The notes beneath the pieces were generated by a model. It was not told where the DNA came from. It saw only the letters and a list, made by a program, of their open reading frames with translations, and did not search any database. Positions 10,087 through 21,891 of a stretch of 64,000 nucleotides of DNA are shown in pieces (within the stretch, counting starts at the first letter, position 1; each line of letters starts with the position of its first letter). This DNA is from Berghia stephanieae (Eukaryota > Mollusca > Gastropoda > Nudibranchia > Aeolidiidae). A program made the position numbers and the translations under genes. The stretch spans positions 12,904,016 through 12,968,015 of the forward strand of contig CM067455.1 of assembly GCA_034508935.3 (NCBI GenBank), given 5' to 3'.

Positions 10087-12850
10087 CGAATTCGAAGACC
10101 GGGTTGTATTGATTTAACGACGGAAAGCTTCACGATGACCCGGATATTGGGCTACGTTTATGATGATCATATCCGGTTCGGGAAGCCGTAATCTGATGCA
10201 GGTTGGAAGCTAAGACAATGAAAATTTCCAAATTCCAATCTATGCCCATCTTGCCTTTGGGAGCATGATTGGCATAATATTATTGACAATTTGAAAGCCA
10301 ACAACCATAACTAAGATAATTTCCGTTACAATAATAAGTAAAAGGTAAAAATGGATAAGATGTATCATATTATATTATTTGAGATTCTTTTAGAACAACA
10401 CATCGAAATAATCAATAGCCGGCAAATAAAGGGAATTTTATAATGTTTAAAACAGTCCCAAGCTTTACGCAGTCTTCTGCACTTATCTACTCACTTCATT
10501 TCTTGTTATTATTTACGCAGTCACTTACAGCTCTTTAACAAAGCCTGAACAAATTTCTGACTTTTATAAAAATTTGTAATCCAACACGAATGAATAGAGC
10601 AATTTTATTTAAATTAGAATTTCCATCACAAATTTCTAACATCATCTGCTGGTTTTAGAAAATTAGAATAATTCTTCTTTTGAGTTAGTGATAAAACACA
10701 ACTATCAGCAAAACAATTTTATCTAGCTAACCCATGCCTCAACACGTCTGTCGGTCCAAGTATCCGAGTTTCCCAATCAAGTTGCGCCAATTTTTTTCCC
10801 TCTCATGCTTGTGCTCCAATGGGTACATGCGTGTGTGTTAATCTGTGCGTGTTGAAACAGTCTGGTCGTTAGGCAATATTTGTAGTGGTGTGTTGTGGGC
10901 AGAGCGTTCTGACCTCTGTTATCCTGCCCCGGTCATTCTACCCTGTGATCAAAAATGTCTTTTTCCCTCAATATATCTTCTTCATCACCATCATCATCAT
11001 TGCATGCTGCTAATATGTCTTGCATTCTTAAAACAGAGATGAATAGACTATGTCATCTTTCATCTTGTGGGGTTTTATCTATTTTAGTACGAGAGGCCAT
11101 ATATATATATATACAATTTTAAAAAATTCATGTTTAACTTAGTGGTGCAACAGAAAATTAAGTCTTTTTATCTGCACAGAGAATTTATCAGGAGGGTGGG
11201 GGAATGGGGGATGTATTTGGTCTCAATCTCATTCTTATCTTAATCCAGTCGTGCCCATTTTACTTGTGTTCTCGTGATATCATTCTTTTAGTATTTATAT
11301 TCTGTTATTATTTGAGCATTTGAATTTAATCATAGATAACTTCAAAGTAGAATTTTGCTGTGCGTTGCTCAGTTATATATAACCAAACCTTTATTGGAAA
11401 TTATGCAGATAAAATTATATCAGTGTTTTGTAACGGATATTTTTGATTGGTATAAAAAGCAAGCGTTTGGTTGTATGTCGATAGAATACACCGCAAACGT
11501 TCTGTAAAAGTTCCCTGCCAATCTATACTGTTTTAGCTTCAATATTTAAGGAAGACACAACTTTTGTGTGATGTGGACTGGTGTAAGGTTATGGCTTCTG
11601 TATCATTATTTATGTCTATTGATGTTATGAGGAGAAATTTCCAAGATATATGAATCTTTGTTTTGAAACGATTGATGATTGATGTAACACAGTTCAGTTT
11701 GTTCACATATTATCCTTTTCTTACAGAAATAGCACTATTTTCATTATTCTCATCTAAAATTTAGGTTTAGAAAATCTGAATATGGAGGGGGGGGAGAGAA
11801 TCAGGATTACGGCTTCCTCAAACGTCTTGGGATCTGCAAAATACCAAGGTTAAATTTGAACATTCGACTGAGTTCCACAGAAGTCATATGTTCAAAGAAA
11901 TCATACTCAAGTATACTTTGACGAGTCTACATGTTATGAAAAGGTCCCTTGGAATGTTTTTTAACATAATAAAAGCAGACTGAAAAAACCCCAAACAGTC
12001 ACAAAAGTGATGCTTTGAAGGACTCATAAAAGGCATTAATCATATCGAATTGTCGGTAGACTATTCAACTGTTAATGTTTTTTGAAAAAAAAGAGTATTT
12101 ATACAAGAAGTATAGGTGTCTATTCTTGTATACGTGACGTGTGTGTGACTATAAATTTGGATGTGTGATAGCTACATGTATGATGGATGGACGCTTCTGC
12201 ATTATGTGAAATAAATAGGTATGCTGACTGTAGTTCTTGGTTGTTTGAAATTTTAAATACTATAATGGGGCGATTGTGTTTTGTAAGTGTCTCAAGAGTT
12301 TTCCACTGCAGGTAAATATTCTCACCTTAATCGCCAGTCTCACATCTCTCATTCCTCAGTGGTGTTTCATCCATCATATTTTGTTGATAAAGGGAAAAAC
12401 CCGAAACATCAACAATATTGTTATTTAAGGTATGTGGGATGGATGCATCCTGGTTGTCTTGACCGACAATTGTGGCAAATGATCTGGCCAACTTTGATTG
12501 TACCCATTCTTTCCTGTAGCGTGGCAGGGGAGGAGGGTGGGAGGGGATCATCTCATGCTGGGCTGGTGGAATTTTGTTTCGGCCTCGCTAATGCCATATT
12601 ACTACGCCTGAATTTTGACCTTTCGATGACATTGACACTGATTACGCGGAATAAAGTCCAAGCCTTTTTGCATTATTGACGGTATGTAGGACGTGATCAT
12701 TTCAATTTAGACAATTGATAATGTGCAGAACTAGGTATAGAGTGCCCTCGACCCATTTCATGTCAATGTTTGGTCATGGATTTTGTATACACGGTCAAAC
12801 AGTTTCTTCCTAAATCTAGAATTTTTATACTGTCCCATTATCTTCCTTTT
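10087..12850. other. Unique sequence, no gene recognised
   Basis: Contains a short TA run (11100-11115) and a 130-codon open frame (12287-12679, plus) with no motif I recognise. That frame has a proline/glycine-poor, stop-flanked composition and no intron signals that support it. I do not call a gene. Confidence 0.4.
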
Positions 12851-12905
12851 TTACTAGCAAGCGCTGAAAAGACCTAAAAGTGTCTCAAGCATCGTAGAAC
12901 TCTTA
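12850..12905 (+). mobile_element. Decayed hairpin-tail LINE 3' end
   Basis: TTTTTTACTAGCAAGCGCTG followed by GACCTAAAAGTGTCTCAAGC and an A-rich end matches the ordered blocks of the tail family at 36.2 and 39.6 kb. It is strongly diverged and only about 55 bp long. Confidence 0.4.
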
Positions 12906-12989
12906 GAAACAATCAAACAGCTTTTTGGATGATTTTATGATCAAGACAAGACACTTTACAGGCTGAAATTTCTTCCCGCCAATGGAAGA

Positions 12990-12990
<1 letters not shown>

Positions 12991-13025
<35 letters not shown>
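12991..13025. repeat. Poly(G) tract, 35 nt
   Basis: Uninterrupted run of 35 G. Such runs can form G-quadruplexes and are also prone to length error in sequencing, so the exact length is uncertain. Confidence 0.9.
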
Positions 13026-13026
<1 letters not shown>

Positions 13027-13560
13027 AAGGTTCTTTATGCTGGATGTTTACAACGTTGTGACTCCCATCAGGCCAATTGGTATTTCTGCAGATTTTTTGG
13101 GGAGTCCGGTCCAATTTTGCCAAAACTCGATTTTAGATTTAGAATTCTTGATTGAAATTAGTGACAATATGGTATTTTTTACTCAAAAACAGTTATTTGT
13201 TCAAACTGTACAACATGGTACCAATTCTTAAATAATTTACAGTGAATTTACAGTTGCATAATATGAATAAGGCTGAAAATTATGCAATTCTTGTTAATAC
13301 AGTTTGTTTTTTTTTAGCTTAAAGTTAAAGCTGAAAATTGCAGGTCATCAAGTTTTAGCATTTTAAGTAAATTTGATACATCGTGTTAGAAAGTTAGACC
13401 TAAAGTCACGGTGCTGAAATCATGTTATAATTTAAAAGGTTTAACATTTATTTTTTAAAAATAGATATAATATCTATGCGCCGTAATTACCCTAAAAGTG
13501 TCAGGAAAGCTCATTATATTCTAAAATATATTCATTTCTCTTCATCTGTCTCTGTCTCCT
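13026..13560. other. Unique A+T-rich sequence
   Basis: Nothing recognised between the poly(G) tract and the CT array. Confidence 0.5.
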
Positions 13561-13820
<260 letters not shown>

Positions 13821-14400
13821 GACTGACTGACTCTCTGAACAGAACCAGAACACAAAAGCAAAGTAAGTGAAACAGATGTTTTAAGTGTTCTCAACAACCC
13901 AGGGAGGTTTTGTTTCATTTGTTTCCTACACACAACATGATTTACCTTTTTTTTATGTAGGGTAAATTTCTGGGTTCAATCTAAACAAGGGAACGTGGGG
14001 AAAATTAAAAGAGAAAGAAAGAAAGAGAGAGAGAGAGAGAGGGGGAGAGGGGGAGGGTTATGAATAAGATAAATGTCCACATTTATTCACCCATTAACTG
14101 GAATTGGAATAAAAGCATACTCCTGCACACAGATACATACAAACACACACACACCCTCTCTCTCATACTCATATGGATATGCACACACATACATGCAGAC
14201 ACCTGCAAACCACCTGGCTAAATTTGATATCTGTCTGCCTCTTGTCTCATAAAAATCCTTCCCAGCCACTCACTCCCAACCACCAACCACCCTATTATCC
14301 CATAGAAGCCTTCTTGACTCCTTAGTTTCAACCCCGCCCTCCTTACCTCATTCTCTGGCTTTTTTTTTCTTTTTACACACCCCCTAACCGCCTCACCAAT
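13821..14400. other. Unique sequence with short GA and CA tracts
   Basis: Contains an AGAG tract (14010-14045) and CA-rich text near 14130-14200. No gene recognised. Confidence 0.5.
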
Positions 14401-14405
14401 TTTCT

Positions 14406-14596
14406 ATAGATAGTATGCAGATGACGTCACTCAGGTCTTTGTTATTGTTTTTTGCCATCCGCGTTTATGAGTAATGCTCACTGAACTGTATTAACCCGAC
14501 TATAAACGTTCATGGATACACACAGTTTTGTGTGTTGGTCCGTTATATTTCCGGATGGCAATGTTTTGAGCTTCTTAGCCAAGCGCATACTATCCA
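14406..14596 (-). mobile_element. MITE-A copy 2, antisense
   Basis: A full-length antisense copy: ATAGATAGTATG at the left, CATACTATCC at the right, with internal TTTGCCATCCGCG and TTTCCGGATGGCAA blocks. It abuts copy 3 in inverted orientation. Confidence 0.8.
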
Positions 14597-14597
14597 A

Positions 14598-14803
14598 AGT
14601 CGTTGTGTGCCTGGCTATGAAACACACAACATTGCCATCCGGAAATATAACTGGACCAACACGCAAAATAATGTGTAACCTTGAACGTTTATAGTCTGGT
14701 TAACACAGTTTTGTGAGAATTGCTCACAAAAATGGATGGCAAAGAACAATAACAAAGACCTGAATGACGTCAACTTCGTTCTATTTTTATCTAAACTACC
14801 TGT
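14598..14803 (+). mobile_element. MITE-A copy 3
   Basis: Diverged plus-strand copy with the internal blocks ACATTGCCATCCGG, TTTATAGTCTGG and AACAATAACAAAGACCTG. The terminal repeat at its left is decayed. It lies head-to-head with copy 2. Confidence 0.75.
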
Positions 14804-14847
14804 CTAGTTGTGAACACTGTTTTGATTTTTACACATATAATATGAGA

Positions 14848-15037
14848 ATAGATAGAATGCGCTTGACCAAGGAGTTCACAACATTGCCATCCGGAAGTAT
14901 AACGGGCCAACACACAAACTCTGTGTAACCATGAACTTTTATAGTCTGGTTAATACAGTTTAGTGAGAACAACTCACAAACGCGGATGGCAAAAACAATA
15001 ACAAAGGCCTGAGTGACGTCACCTGCATACTATCTAT
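14848..15037 (+). mobile_element. MITE-A copy 4
   Basis: ATAGATAGAATG at the left and CATACTATCTAT at the right form clear inverted ends. The internal blocks are in family order. Confidence 0.8.
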
Positions 15038-15228
15038 AGGAGTACAAATCTTGAAACGAGATATATATATTTTTTTTTTCATTGCAATGTCTCTACTGTT
15101 ACGCAATTACATTGTCTGAAATTTCATACCAAACATGTTCCTCGTGCAAACTGATATCTTTCAGTTAAAAAAAAAGGTGGTGGTGGTGGGGGGGAGGGGC
15201 GGTAACAATTCAATCATCCCGTAAATTT

Positions 15229-15230
<2 letters not shown>

Positions 15231-15274
<44 letters not shown>
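15231..15274. repeat. (GA)n array
   Basis: About 22 GA units, about 20 bp upstream of MITE-A copy 5. Confidence 0.95.
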
Positions 15275-15279
<5 letters not shown>

Positions 15280-15294
15280 TTTGGCTTGCAGCTT

Positions 15295-15485
15295 ATAGAT
15301 AGTATGCGCTTGGCTAAGAAGCTCACAACATTGCCATCCAGAAGTATAACGGACCATTACACAAAACTCTGTGTAACCATGAACTTTTATAGCTGGTTAA
15401 TACAGTTAAGTGAGATGTACTCATAAACGCGGATGGCAAAACAACAATAACAAAGACCCGAGTGACGTCAACTTCACTATCTATT
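15295..15485 (+). mobile_element. MITE-A copy 5
   Basis: ATAGATAGTATGCGCTTGGC start and ACTTCACTATCTATTG end, with internal blocks in family order. It is the fourth member of a 1.1 kb cluster. Confidence 0.8.
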
Positions 15486-16975
15486 GGCCCTGGGTTTTGC
15501 AAAGTTGTCCTTTGAAAAGGCTCATCTCATAATTTCTCCATTAAAAAAAACAACTATTTCTGACTTGGGACCCAATGTATATTGCTTTGAGCACAGTTAA
15601 TAGGTTTTACCCTTTTAACATACAGAAAACTGGATAAACTTCACAAGTCATCATTTCCCGTTCTAGCCTGGGACTCCCCCCCCCCCCCCCCCCCAAATTT
15701 TTTTTTTTTTTTTAAATTAAAAAATTATTGCCTTTAAAATATTCTGCCAGGTCTTTTAAAATTATGTTTTGTTTTTTTTCTCCTTATTTATTTATTTTTT
15801 TAAATATTGATGATTTAGTTATGTTTTTAACAAGTGGTTATAACTAATCTGAAAATATTCTTATGTCGTTTCTTGCAAGTTTTCTATTCTATTTCAAGAC
15901 AGAGGCTTTAATTCCCTTCATAGTTCTAGGAATCATATCAAAGTATATTGTTTTGTAAATCCCGATTTCTTAATTGTCTGATCCCGGCTTATTGGCATAA
16001 TGGATTGACAGTTCTGTCCATTTGCTTTATGGTTCTGATGGACTATTTTATATAATTACTCACCCCCCACCCCCCTCCCCAAATGCCTTTTTACTTTCAC
16101 TTGTAGTTTCTGAAAGTATGATGGTCTCTTCCCCTCTTATCTGGTTTACATGTCTCATTATTAATATTATTATTATTGTTATTATTATTATTATTATAAT
16201 TATAGCGTTGTGTATTTGGCTTCATTGAATTTCGTTGTGTATTTGGCTTCACAGAATTCTAATTCTGTCACTAATATTATTTGAACATCAAAAAAACCTC
16301 CAAAAAACAACTGTTCTTCCTCCCCCTCCTCTTCATCATCCTCATTCTACTTTTCTTCACCTCATTCAGCTTCTTTATGTCATACATGCTCAGTTCAATA
16401 GAATGGATGGGATATTCTACTCGTACAAAATTGCAATACATGACATAAGAAGAAATGCATGACTAATGACACAGACAACACAACAGTCTTGTTTGAAATG
16501 AAACCGGGCCCCGCGGATCACGTGCTTGAATACCCCCCCTCCCCCTATTCCTTATGAAATTCGAATTTTGCGCCAACTGCCCAAGCACTCCCAAAAATTC
16601 CTGCACACCTAAAATAAACCAACACATTGACATGCACACGACCACGCACACAGTGCGAGACGGTGTTCATGTAAGAATATGAGGAGCATTACGGCATGTT
16701 ACTTGCATGTAGTTATTTATAGTATCGAGAAGTGGGGTAACGTTTTTATTTTTCTCTTATCTTCTATATTCTATTTACATGTTTTTAATAGGCCTCAGTT
16801 TGGTTTGGCGGGCTTTTGGCTCGCGATCTAGCGTGCTGGTAGTGAGAGGTGTTCGCGGGAGGAAACCGGTGGTGGTTTATTGATGGTGGTGGTGGTATGA
16901 TTTGATATTAGCATTTTGGCGGGAAAAGCTGGAGATATCTTAACCAGTTTGGTTTATTATTATTGTTAAATTATT
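15486..16975. other. Unique sequence with homopolymers
   Basis: Includes a C17/T17 tract near 15676-15712, a short ATT array (16160-16200) and a tandem duplication of GTTGTGTATTTGGCTTCA (about 16208 and 16234). No gene recognised. Confidence 0.5.
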
Positions 16976-16997
16976 AATATTGTTGTTATTATTATTA

Positions 16998-17038
<41 letters not shown>

Positions 17039-17043
17039 GTTAC

Positions 17044-17137
<94 letters not shown>
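16976..17137. repeat. (TTA)n array
   Basis: About 50 TTA/ATT units with a few GTT interruptions. Poly-Leu frame is a repeat translation. Confidence 0.95.
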
Positions 17138-17340
17138 TCTTTTTGTGCATGGAGAAAGCGAGACTTTATTAATATATATTATCCCTTTTGAGAATAAGAA
17201 TAAAGATTATGAAACAAGATTTAAGAAATGAACATTGCCTCAAATGTTATACCAATGTGTTCCTCATGCATATTGATAGCTTTAAAATTAAAATGGGGAA
17301 AGAGGATACCGTATTAAATTCAATCCGCCTGTAAATTAAA

Positions 17341-17521
17341 GAAGAGAGAGAGAGAGAGAAGGGGGGGGGGGGGGGGGGGGGGGCATCTCAGTTTACAGAT
17401 GAAAGACTGGGTATTGTTTTTTTTTTTTGTTTTTTTTTTTTCTTTTTTTTTTTTCTTTGAAGAGGTAGAGAGAGAAATCTGAGTGTAATAGATAGCTGAC
17501 AGATGTGGGTTTTTTTTTAAT

Positions 17522-17589
<68 letters not shown>

Positions 17590-17590
17590 T
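17341..17590. repeat. GA, poly(G), T-rich and GA tracts
   Basis: A GA run, about 24 G (17360-17383), a T-rich run (17417-17456) and a 60 bp GA array (17525-17589) are clustered in 250 bp. Confidence 0.9.
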
Positions 17591-17634
17591 TGTAAGATAA
17601 AATAAAATAAATGTGAAGATATATATAGCACATT

Positions 17635-17940
17635 TCCATAGGTTCACCCATGCCCCATGAGCATCAATTTCATAATGCTTCATTTGTCTTCCCATAGTGG
17701 TCAGGGAGGTCCACTTGCTGTGTCTTCTGCCCCCCTATGCCTGTCTTTGTCTTGGAATGAATTTACTTGGTTTTGTCCTGACCCCAACCAGAGTCCTTGG
17801 CTGAGAAGGAAACAGTCAAGTGTATAAATATAGTTTTCGGAGATAATTCTCTCTCTGTTATTTATTGTTAATTTTTTTGTTTAGAATATATAATGATTTG
17901 AAAGCATCTGAATGTATTCCTCTTAGTGGGGTCCTATAAT
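17635..17940 (+). mobile_element. Dispersed repeat R1, copy 1 (LINE 3' UTR-like)
   Basis: Shares ordered blocks with 35.74-36.09 and 56.56-56.93 kb: GGTCAGGGAGGTCCACTTGC, CTTGGAATGA, GGAAACAGTCAA and TGTATTCCTCTT. At 35.7-36.2 kb the same blocks lead straight into a hairpin-tailed LINE end with a target duplication, so I infer that this is LINE 3' UTR. No coding sequence is kept. Confidence 0.55.
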
Positions 17941-18097
<157 letters not shown>

Positions 18098-18435
18098 TTG
18101 AAGAATATTCTTAGAAGAGGGGAGTACGACTGTGCTCTGGACATGATTTTTTGGAAGAAAAATTCTACATCATCACAAAACCGAAAACATGGCAAACTCT
18201 CAATAGAAAGAATGAACTAACATCCTCATGCAGACATAGAAACAAACACCTTTTATGTATTGCGAACCACCATAACTACGAAACGGAAAAAGTACGATAA
18301 ACACGACAATCGACTTTTACTTTCACTTCCTGATGAGAGCGAATGCTCGAAACCATATTGTAGAAGTTGATCATAATTATACCTGGAATATTTTATAAAT
18401 AGCTCCTTTTATCAAAAAGTTGAGCTTTAGATTTC

Positions 18436-19290
18436 ATGGTTTGGGAGACCTTCCATAAGCTACTACATCCCCCCAAGTATTCTTGTTCTAGTAGGGGGTT
18501 TGGGAGACCTTCCATAAGCTACTTCATCCCCCCAAGTATTCTTGTTCTAGTAGGGGGTTTGGGAGACCTTCCATAAGCTACAACATCCCCCCAAGTATTC
18601 TTGTTCTAGTAGGGGGTTTGGGAGACCTTCCATAAGCTGCTACATCCCCCCAAGTATTCTTGTTCTAGTAGGGGTTTGGGAGACCTTCCATAAGCTACTT
18701 CATCCCCCCAAGTATTCTTGTTCTAGTAGGGGTTTGGAGACCTTCCATAAGCTACTACATCCCCCCAAGTATTCTTGTTCTAGTAGGGGGTTTGGGAGAC
18801 CTTCCATAAGCTACTACATCCCCCCAAGTATTCTTGTTCTAGTAGGGGGTTTGGAGACCTTCCATAAGCTACTACATCCCCCCAAGTATTCTTGTTCTAG
18901 TAGGGGGTTTGGGAGACCTTCCATAAGCTACTACATCCCCCCAAGTATTCTTGTTCTAGTAGGGGGTTTGGGAGACCTTCCATAAGCTACTACATCCCCC
19001 AAGTATTCTTGTTCTAGTAGGGGGTTTGGGAGACCTTCCATAAGCTACTACATCCCCCCAAGTATTCTTGTTCTAGTAGGGGTTTGGGAGACCTTCCATA
19101 AGCTACTACATCCCCCCAAGTATTCTTGTTCTAGTAGGGGTTTGGGGGGGGGGGGGGGGGGGAAACTTTTTTTTTTTTTTTTAAGTCTCCCCCCTCCCAA
19201 ACCCCCTACACTAGAACTTCTAGTAGGGGTTTGGGAGGGGGGGGGGGGGGGGAGACTTGGGATGTCGTAGCTTATGGAAGGTCTCCCCAT
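18436..19290. repeat. Minisatellite of 58-59 bp with inverted terminal units
   Basis: Twelve head-to-tail units begin TTTGGGAGACCTTCCATAAG at 18440, 18499, 18558, 18617, 18675 and so on to 19083. A poly(G)/poly(T) junction (19144-19182) follows, then an inverted partial copy that ends GTAGCTTATGGAAGGTCTCC and CATGG (to about 19291). The left edge also begins CATGG, so the whole block is bounded by inverted ends. This suggests a fold-back element whose arm was amplified. Overlapping open frames are artefacts. Confidence 0.9.
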
Positions 19291-19322
19291 GGTTTTTGTT
19301 TTTATAATTTAATATATATATG

Positions 19323-19605
19323 CAGAGCTGCCTACCTGAAATTTAAAAAAATTGTAGTTTCTAAGAGGGGGGGGGGGGGGGGGGGGGAGAAAGGCATTTA
19401 AAATAGCCTTTAGAAATGAGTCATCAGCCCTCTTCATGACCAAAACATGCTCCATAGCCCTGAATATATGCTCTTAGTAACTAAACTGTCCTTCTCAACA
19501 TTATTTTTTATTAAGTCAAAGAGGCAAATTGAGCTCTTTAGCTGGAGTTAAATTTTCGTATTTCTACTATTTTGTTGTAATTTATTGTAATTCTAGGCAG
19601 GTCTG
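19323..19605 (+). mobile_element. MITE-C copy 1 (CAGACCTGCC ends)
   Basis: Left end CAGAGCTGCCTACCTGAAAT and right end CTAGGCAGGTCTG are inverted. Interior blocks TCATGACC, ATGCTCCATAGCCCTGAATA and GTCAAAGAGGC are shared with copies at 24.9, 43.2 and 60.0 kb. A G run of about 22 (19366-19387) sits where other copies have AAGGGGAGAA or a TAA array. Confidence 0.7.
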
Positions 19606-19669
19606 TATAGGCACAATACCATCCACCAGATCTAAGAGACTTGTCTAACCAATCTTTGATGACCGGGTT

Positions 19670-20001
19670 AGCGGGTGGTTGGATGGGAGCATCACCCTTG
19701 AATCATATACCTATGATGTTCGCATGGGTGTACGATCCGATAGTGATGTCGTTTCTTCTTCTCTTACTAGCCTATCCTGCTTCTTTGGTTTGTGATTGTA
19801 TTTTTGACAGGGATATTTTTTTTCCTGTAAATCCTCTGCCTGTTTGTTCTTGGTTATTTATAATTTAGCTTATGATATCTTTAGGTTATGATTTTGATTG
19901 ACATTTGTACTATTTTTGTTAGATTGCTTGTTTTTTTGTTTCAGCGGTCTCTCATATAACCTCAATTGTGTTGGAAGAGACCTAAAGCAACAAACAAACA
20001 A
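19670..20001 (+). mobile_element. Short hairpin-tailed retroelement with 11 bp target duplication
   Basis: Begins GCGGGTGGTTGGATGGGAGC and ends with a hairpin (GGTCTCT 19946-19952 with AGAGACC 19976-19982) then CTAAAGCAAC and CAAA repeats. ATGACCGGGTT flanks both sides (19659-19669, 20002-20012). An independent copy at 51975-52308 has the same first bases, so the 5' end looks fixed rather than randomly truncated. TTGGATGGGAG near the start equals the C-box region of animal 5S rRNA, but only over 11 nt. No open frame of note. Confidence 0.75.
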
Positions 20002-20936
20002 ATGACCGGGTTGGAGGGATCAGGAAAAACTCACTGTGCTTGTGACCAATACGGTTCTGTTCTACAGACTGAGTTGTGTAAGTAAACCCTATCAGGGCCC
20101 GTTCTTTGTCTTCAAGGCCTATAGACACTTAGATAACCACGCCTTTCGGACAGTCATCATGATGTAAACAATGGCTGTGATTGGTAAGCATAGCGAACTA
20201 CACAGGTTTTACTATCGATGATGTGCGTCTAAGTGAAATACCATACTCTACCACCTTAATCCATAGAGCCAATACAGAAAACTGTGTGTAAACTTAAAAG
20301 TTTATAATATATCAAGATCTTGTCACCATTTGTTGGTATAAAAACAATAACAATGATCAGAGAGAGGTCGATTTCATTCGTGTTATTGTTTATAAACAAG
20401 CAACCGTGTTTGTCCGAGCACATGTGAAGGTGTGTTACAAATTCCTTGTTTTGATCTACTGGTTAATTTTCATTGTTTTTATATATCCATCCACGACAAT
20501 CAGCATGTCTGCCATGAATGGAGAGGAATTTATTGTCCATGTTGAATAGAACGGAAATGATGTTCAATACATTGCTTTAAAAACAAAAACAAAAAAATTT
20601 GATGAGAATATTATAAGATGAGCTTTTATATAGTGCAATATCCACTTATCAAAAGAAAAGGTCACTTTAAATAGCTTTAGAAATGAGTCATCAGCCCTCT
20701 TCATGACCAAAACATGCTCCATAGCCCTGAATATATGCTCTTAGTAACTAAACTGTCCTTCTCAACATTATTTTTTATTAAGTCAAAGAGGCAAATTGAG
20801 CTCTTTAGCTGGAGTTAAATTTTCGTATTTCTACTATTTGTGTTGTAATTTATTGTAATTCTAGGCAGGTCTGTATAGGCACAATACCATCCACCAGATC
20901 TAAGAGACTTGTCTAACCAATCTTTGATGACCGGGT

Positions 20937-21271
20937 TAGTGGGTGGTTGGATGGGAGCATCACCCTTGAATCATATACCTATGATGTTCGCATGGGTGTA
21001 CGATCCGATAGTGATGTCGTTTCTTCTTCTCTTTACTAGCCTATCCTGCTTCTTTGGTTTGTGATTGTATTTTTGACAGGGGATATTTTTTTTCCTGTAA
21101 ATCCTCTGCCTGTTTGTTCTTGGTTATTTATAATTTAGCTTATGATATCTTTAGGTTATGATTTTGATTGACATTTGTACTATTTTTGTTAGATTGCTTG
21201 TTTTTTTATTTCAGCGGTCTCTCATATAACCTCAATTGTGTTGGAAGAGACCTAAAGCAACAAACAAACAA
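20937..21271 (+). mobile_element. Hairpin-tailed retroelement, duplicated copy
   Basis: The same insertion carried along in the second unit of the tandem duplication. The stem is kept (GGTCTCT 21216-21222, AGAGACC 21246-21252). A few single-base differences and short indels separate it from the first copy. Confidence 0.75.
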
Positions 21272-21891
21272 ATGACCGGGTTGGAGGGATCAGGAAAAAA
21301 CTCACTGTGCTTGTGACCAATACGGTTCTGTTCTACAGACTGAGTTGTGTAAGTAAACCCTATCAGGGCCCGTTCTTTGTCTTCAAGGCCTATAGACACT
21401 TAGATAACCACGCCTTTCGGACAGTCATCATGATGTAAACAATGGCTGTGATTGGTAAGCATAGCGAACTACACAGGTTTTACTATCGATGATGTGCGTC
21501 TAAGTGAAATACCATACTCTACCACCTTAATCCATAGAGCCAATACAGAAAACTGTGTGTAAACTTAAAAGTTTATAATATATCAAGATCTTGTCACCCA
21601 TTTGTTGGTATAAAAACAATAACAATGATCAGAGAGAGGTCGATTTCATTCGTGTTATTGTTTATAAACAAGCAACCGTGTTTGTCCGAGCACATGTGAA
21701 GGTGTGTCACAAATTCCTTGTTTTGATCTACTGGTTAATTTTCATTGTTTTTATATATCCATCCACGACAATCAGCATGTCTGCCATGAATGGAGAGGAA
21801 TTTATTGTCCATGTTGAATAGAACGGAAATGATGTTCAATACATTGCTTTAAAAACAAAAACAAAAAAATTTGATGAGAATATTATAAGAT

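Noticed and set aside
10181-11820. Inverted match GGAAGCCGTAATC between 10.18 and 11.81 kb as transposon ends
   Set aside because: Only 13 bp plus a few bases, no matching flanks and no related copies. Chance is likely.
12287-12679. 130-codon open frame as a gene
   Set aside because: No recognisable motif, no splice support and ordinary flanking composition. Frames of this length are expected by chance in 64 kb.
18440-19140. CRISPR-like regular repeats
   Set aside because: Units are directly adjacent with no unique spacers, and the genome is eukaryotic. It is a minisatellite.
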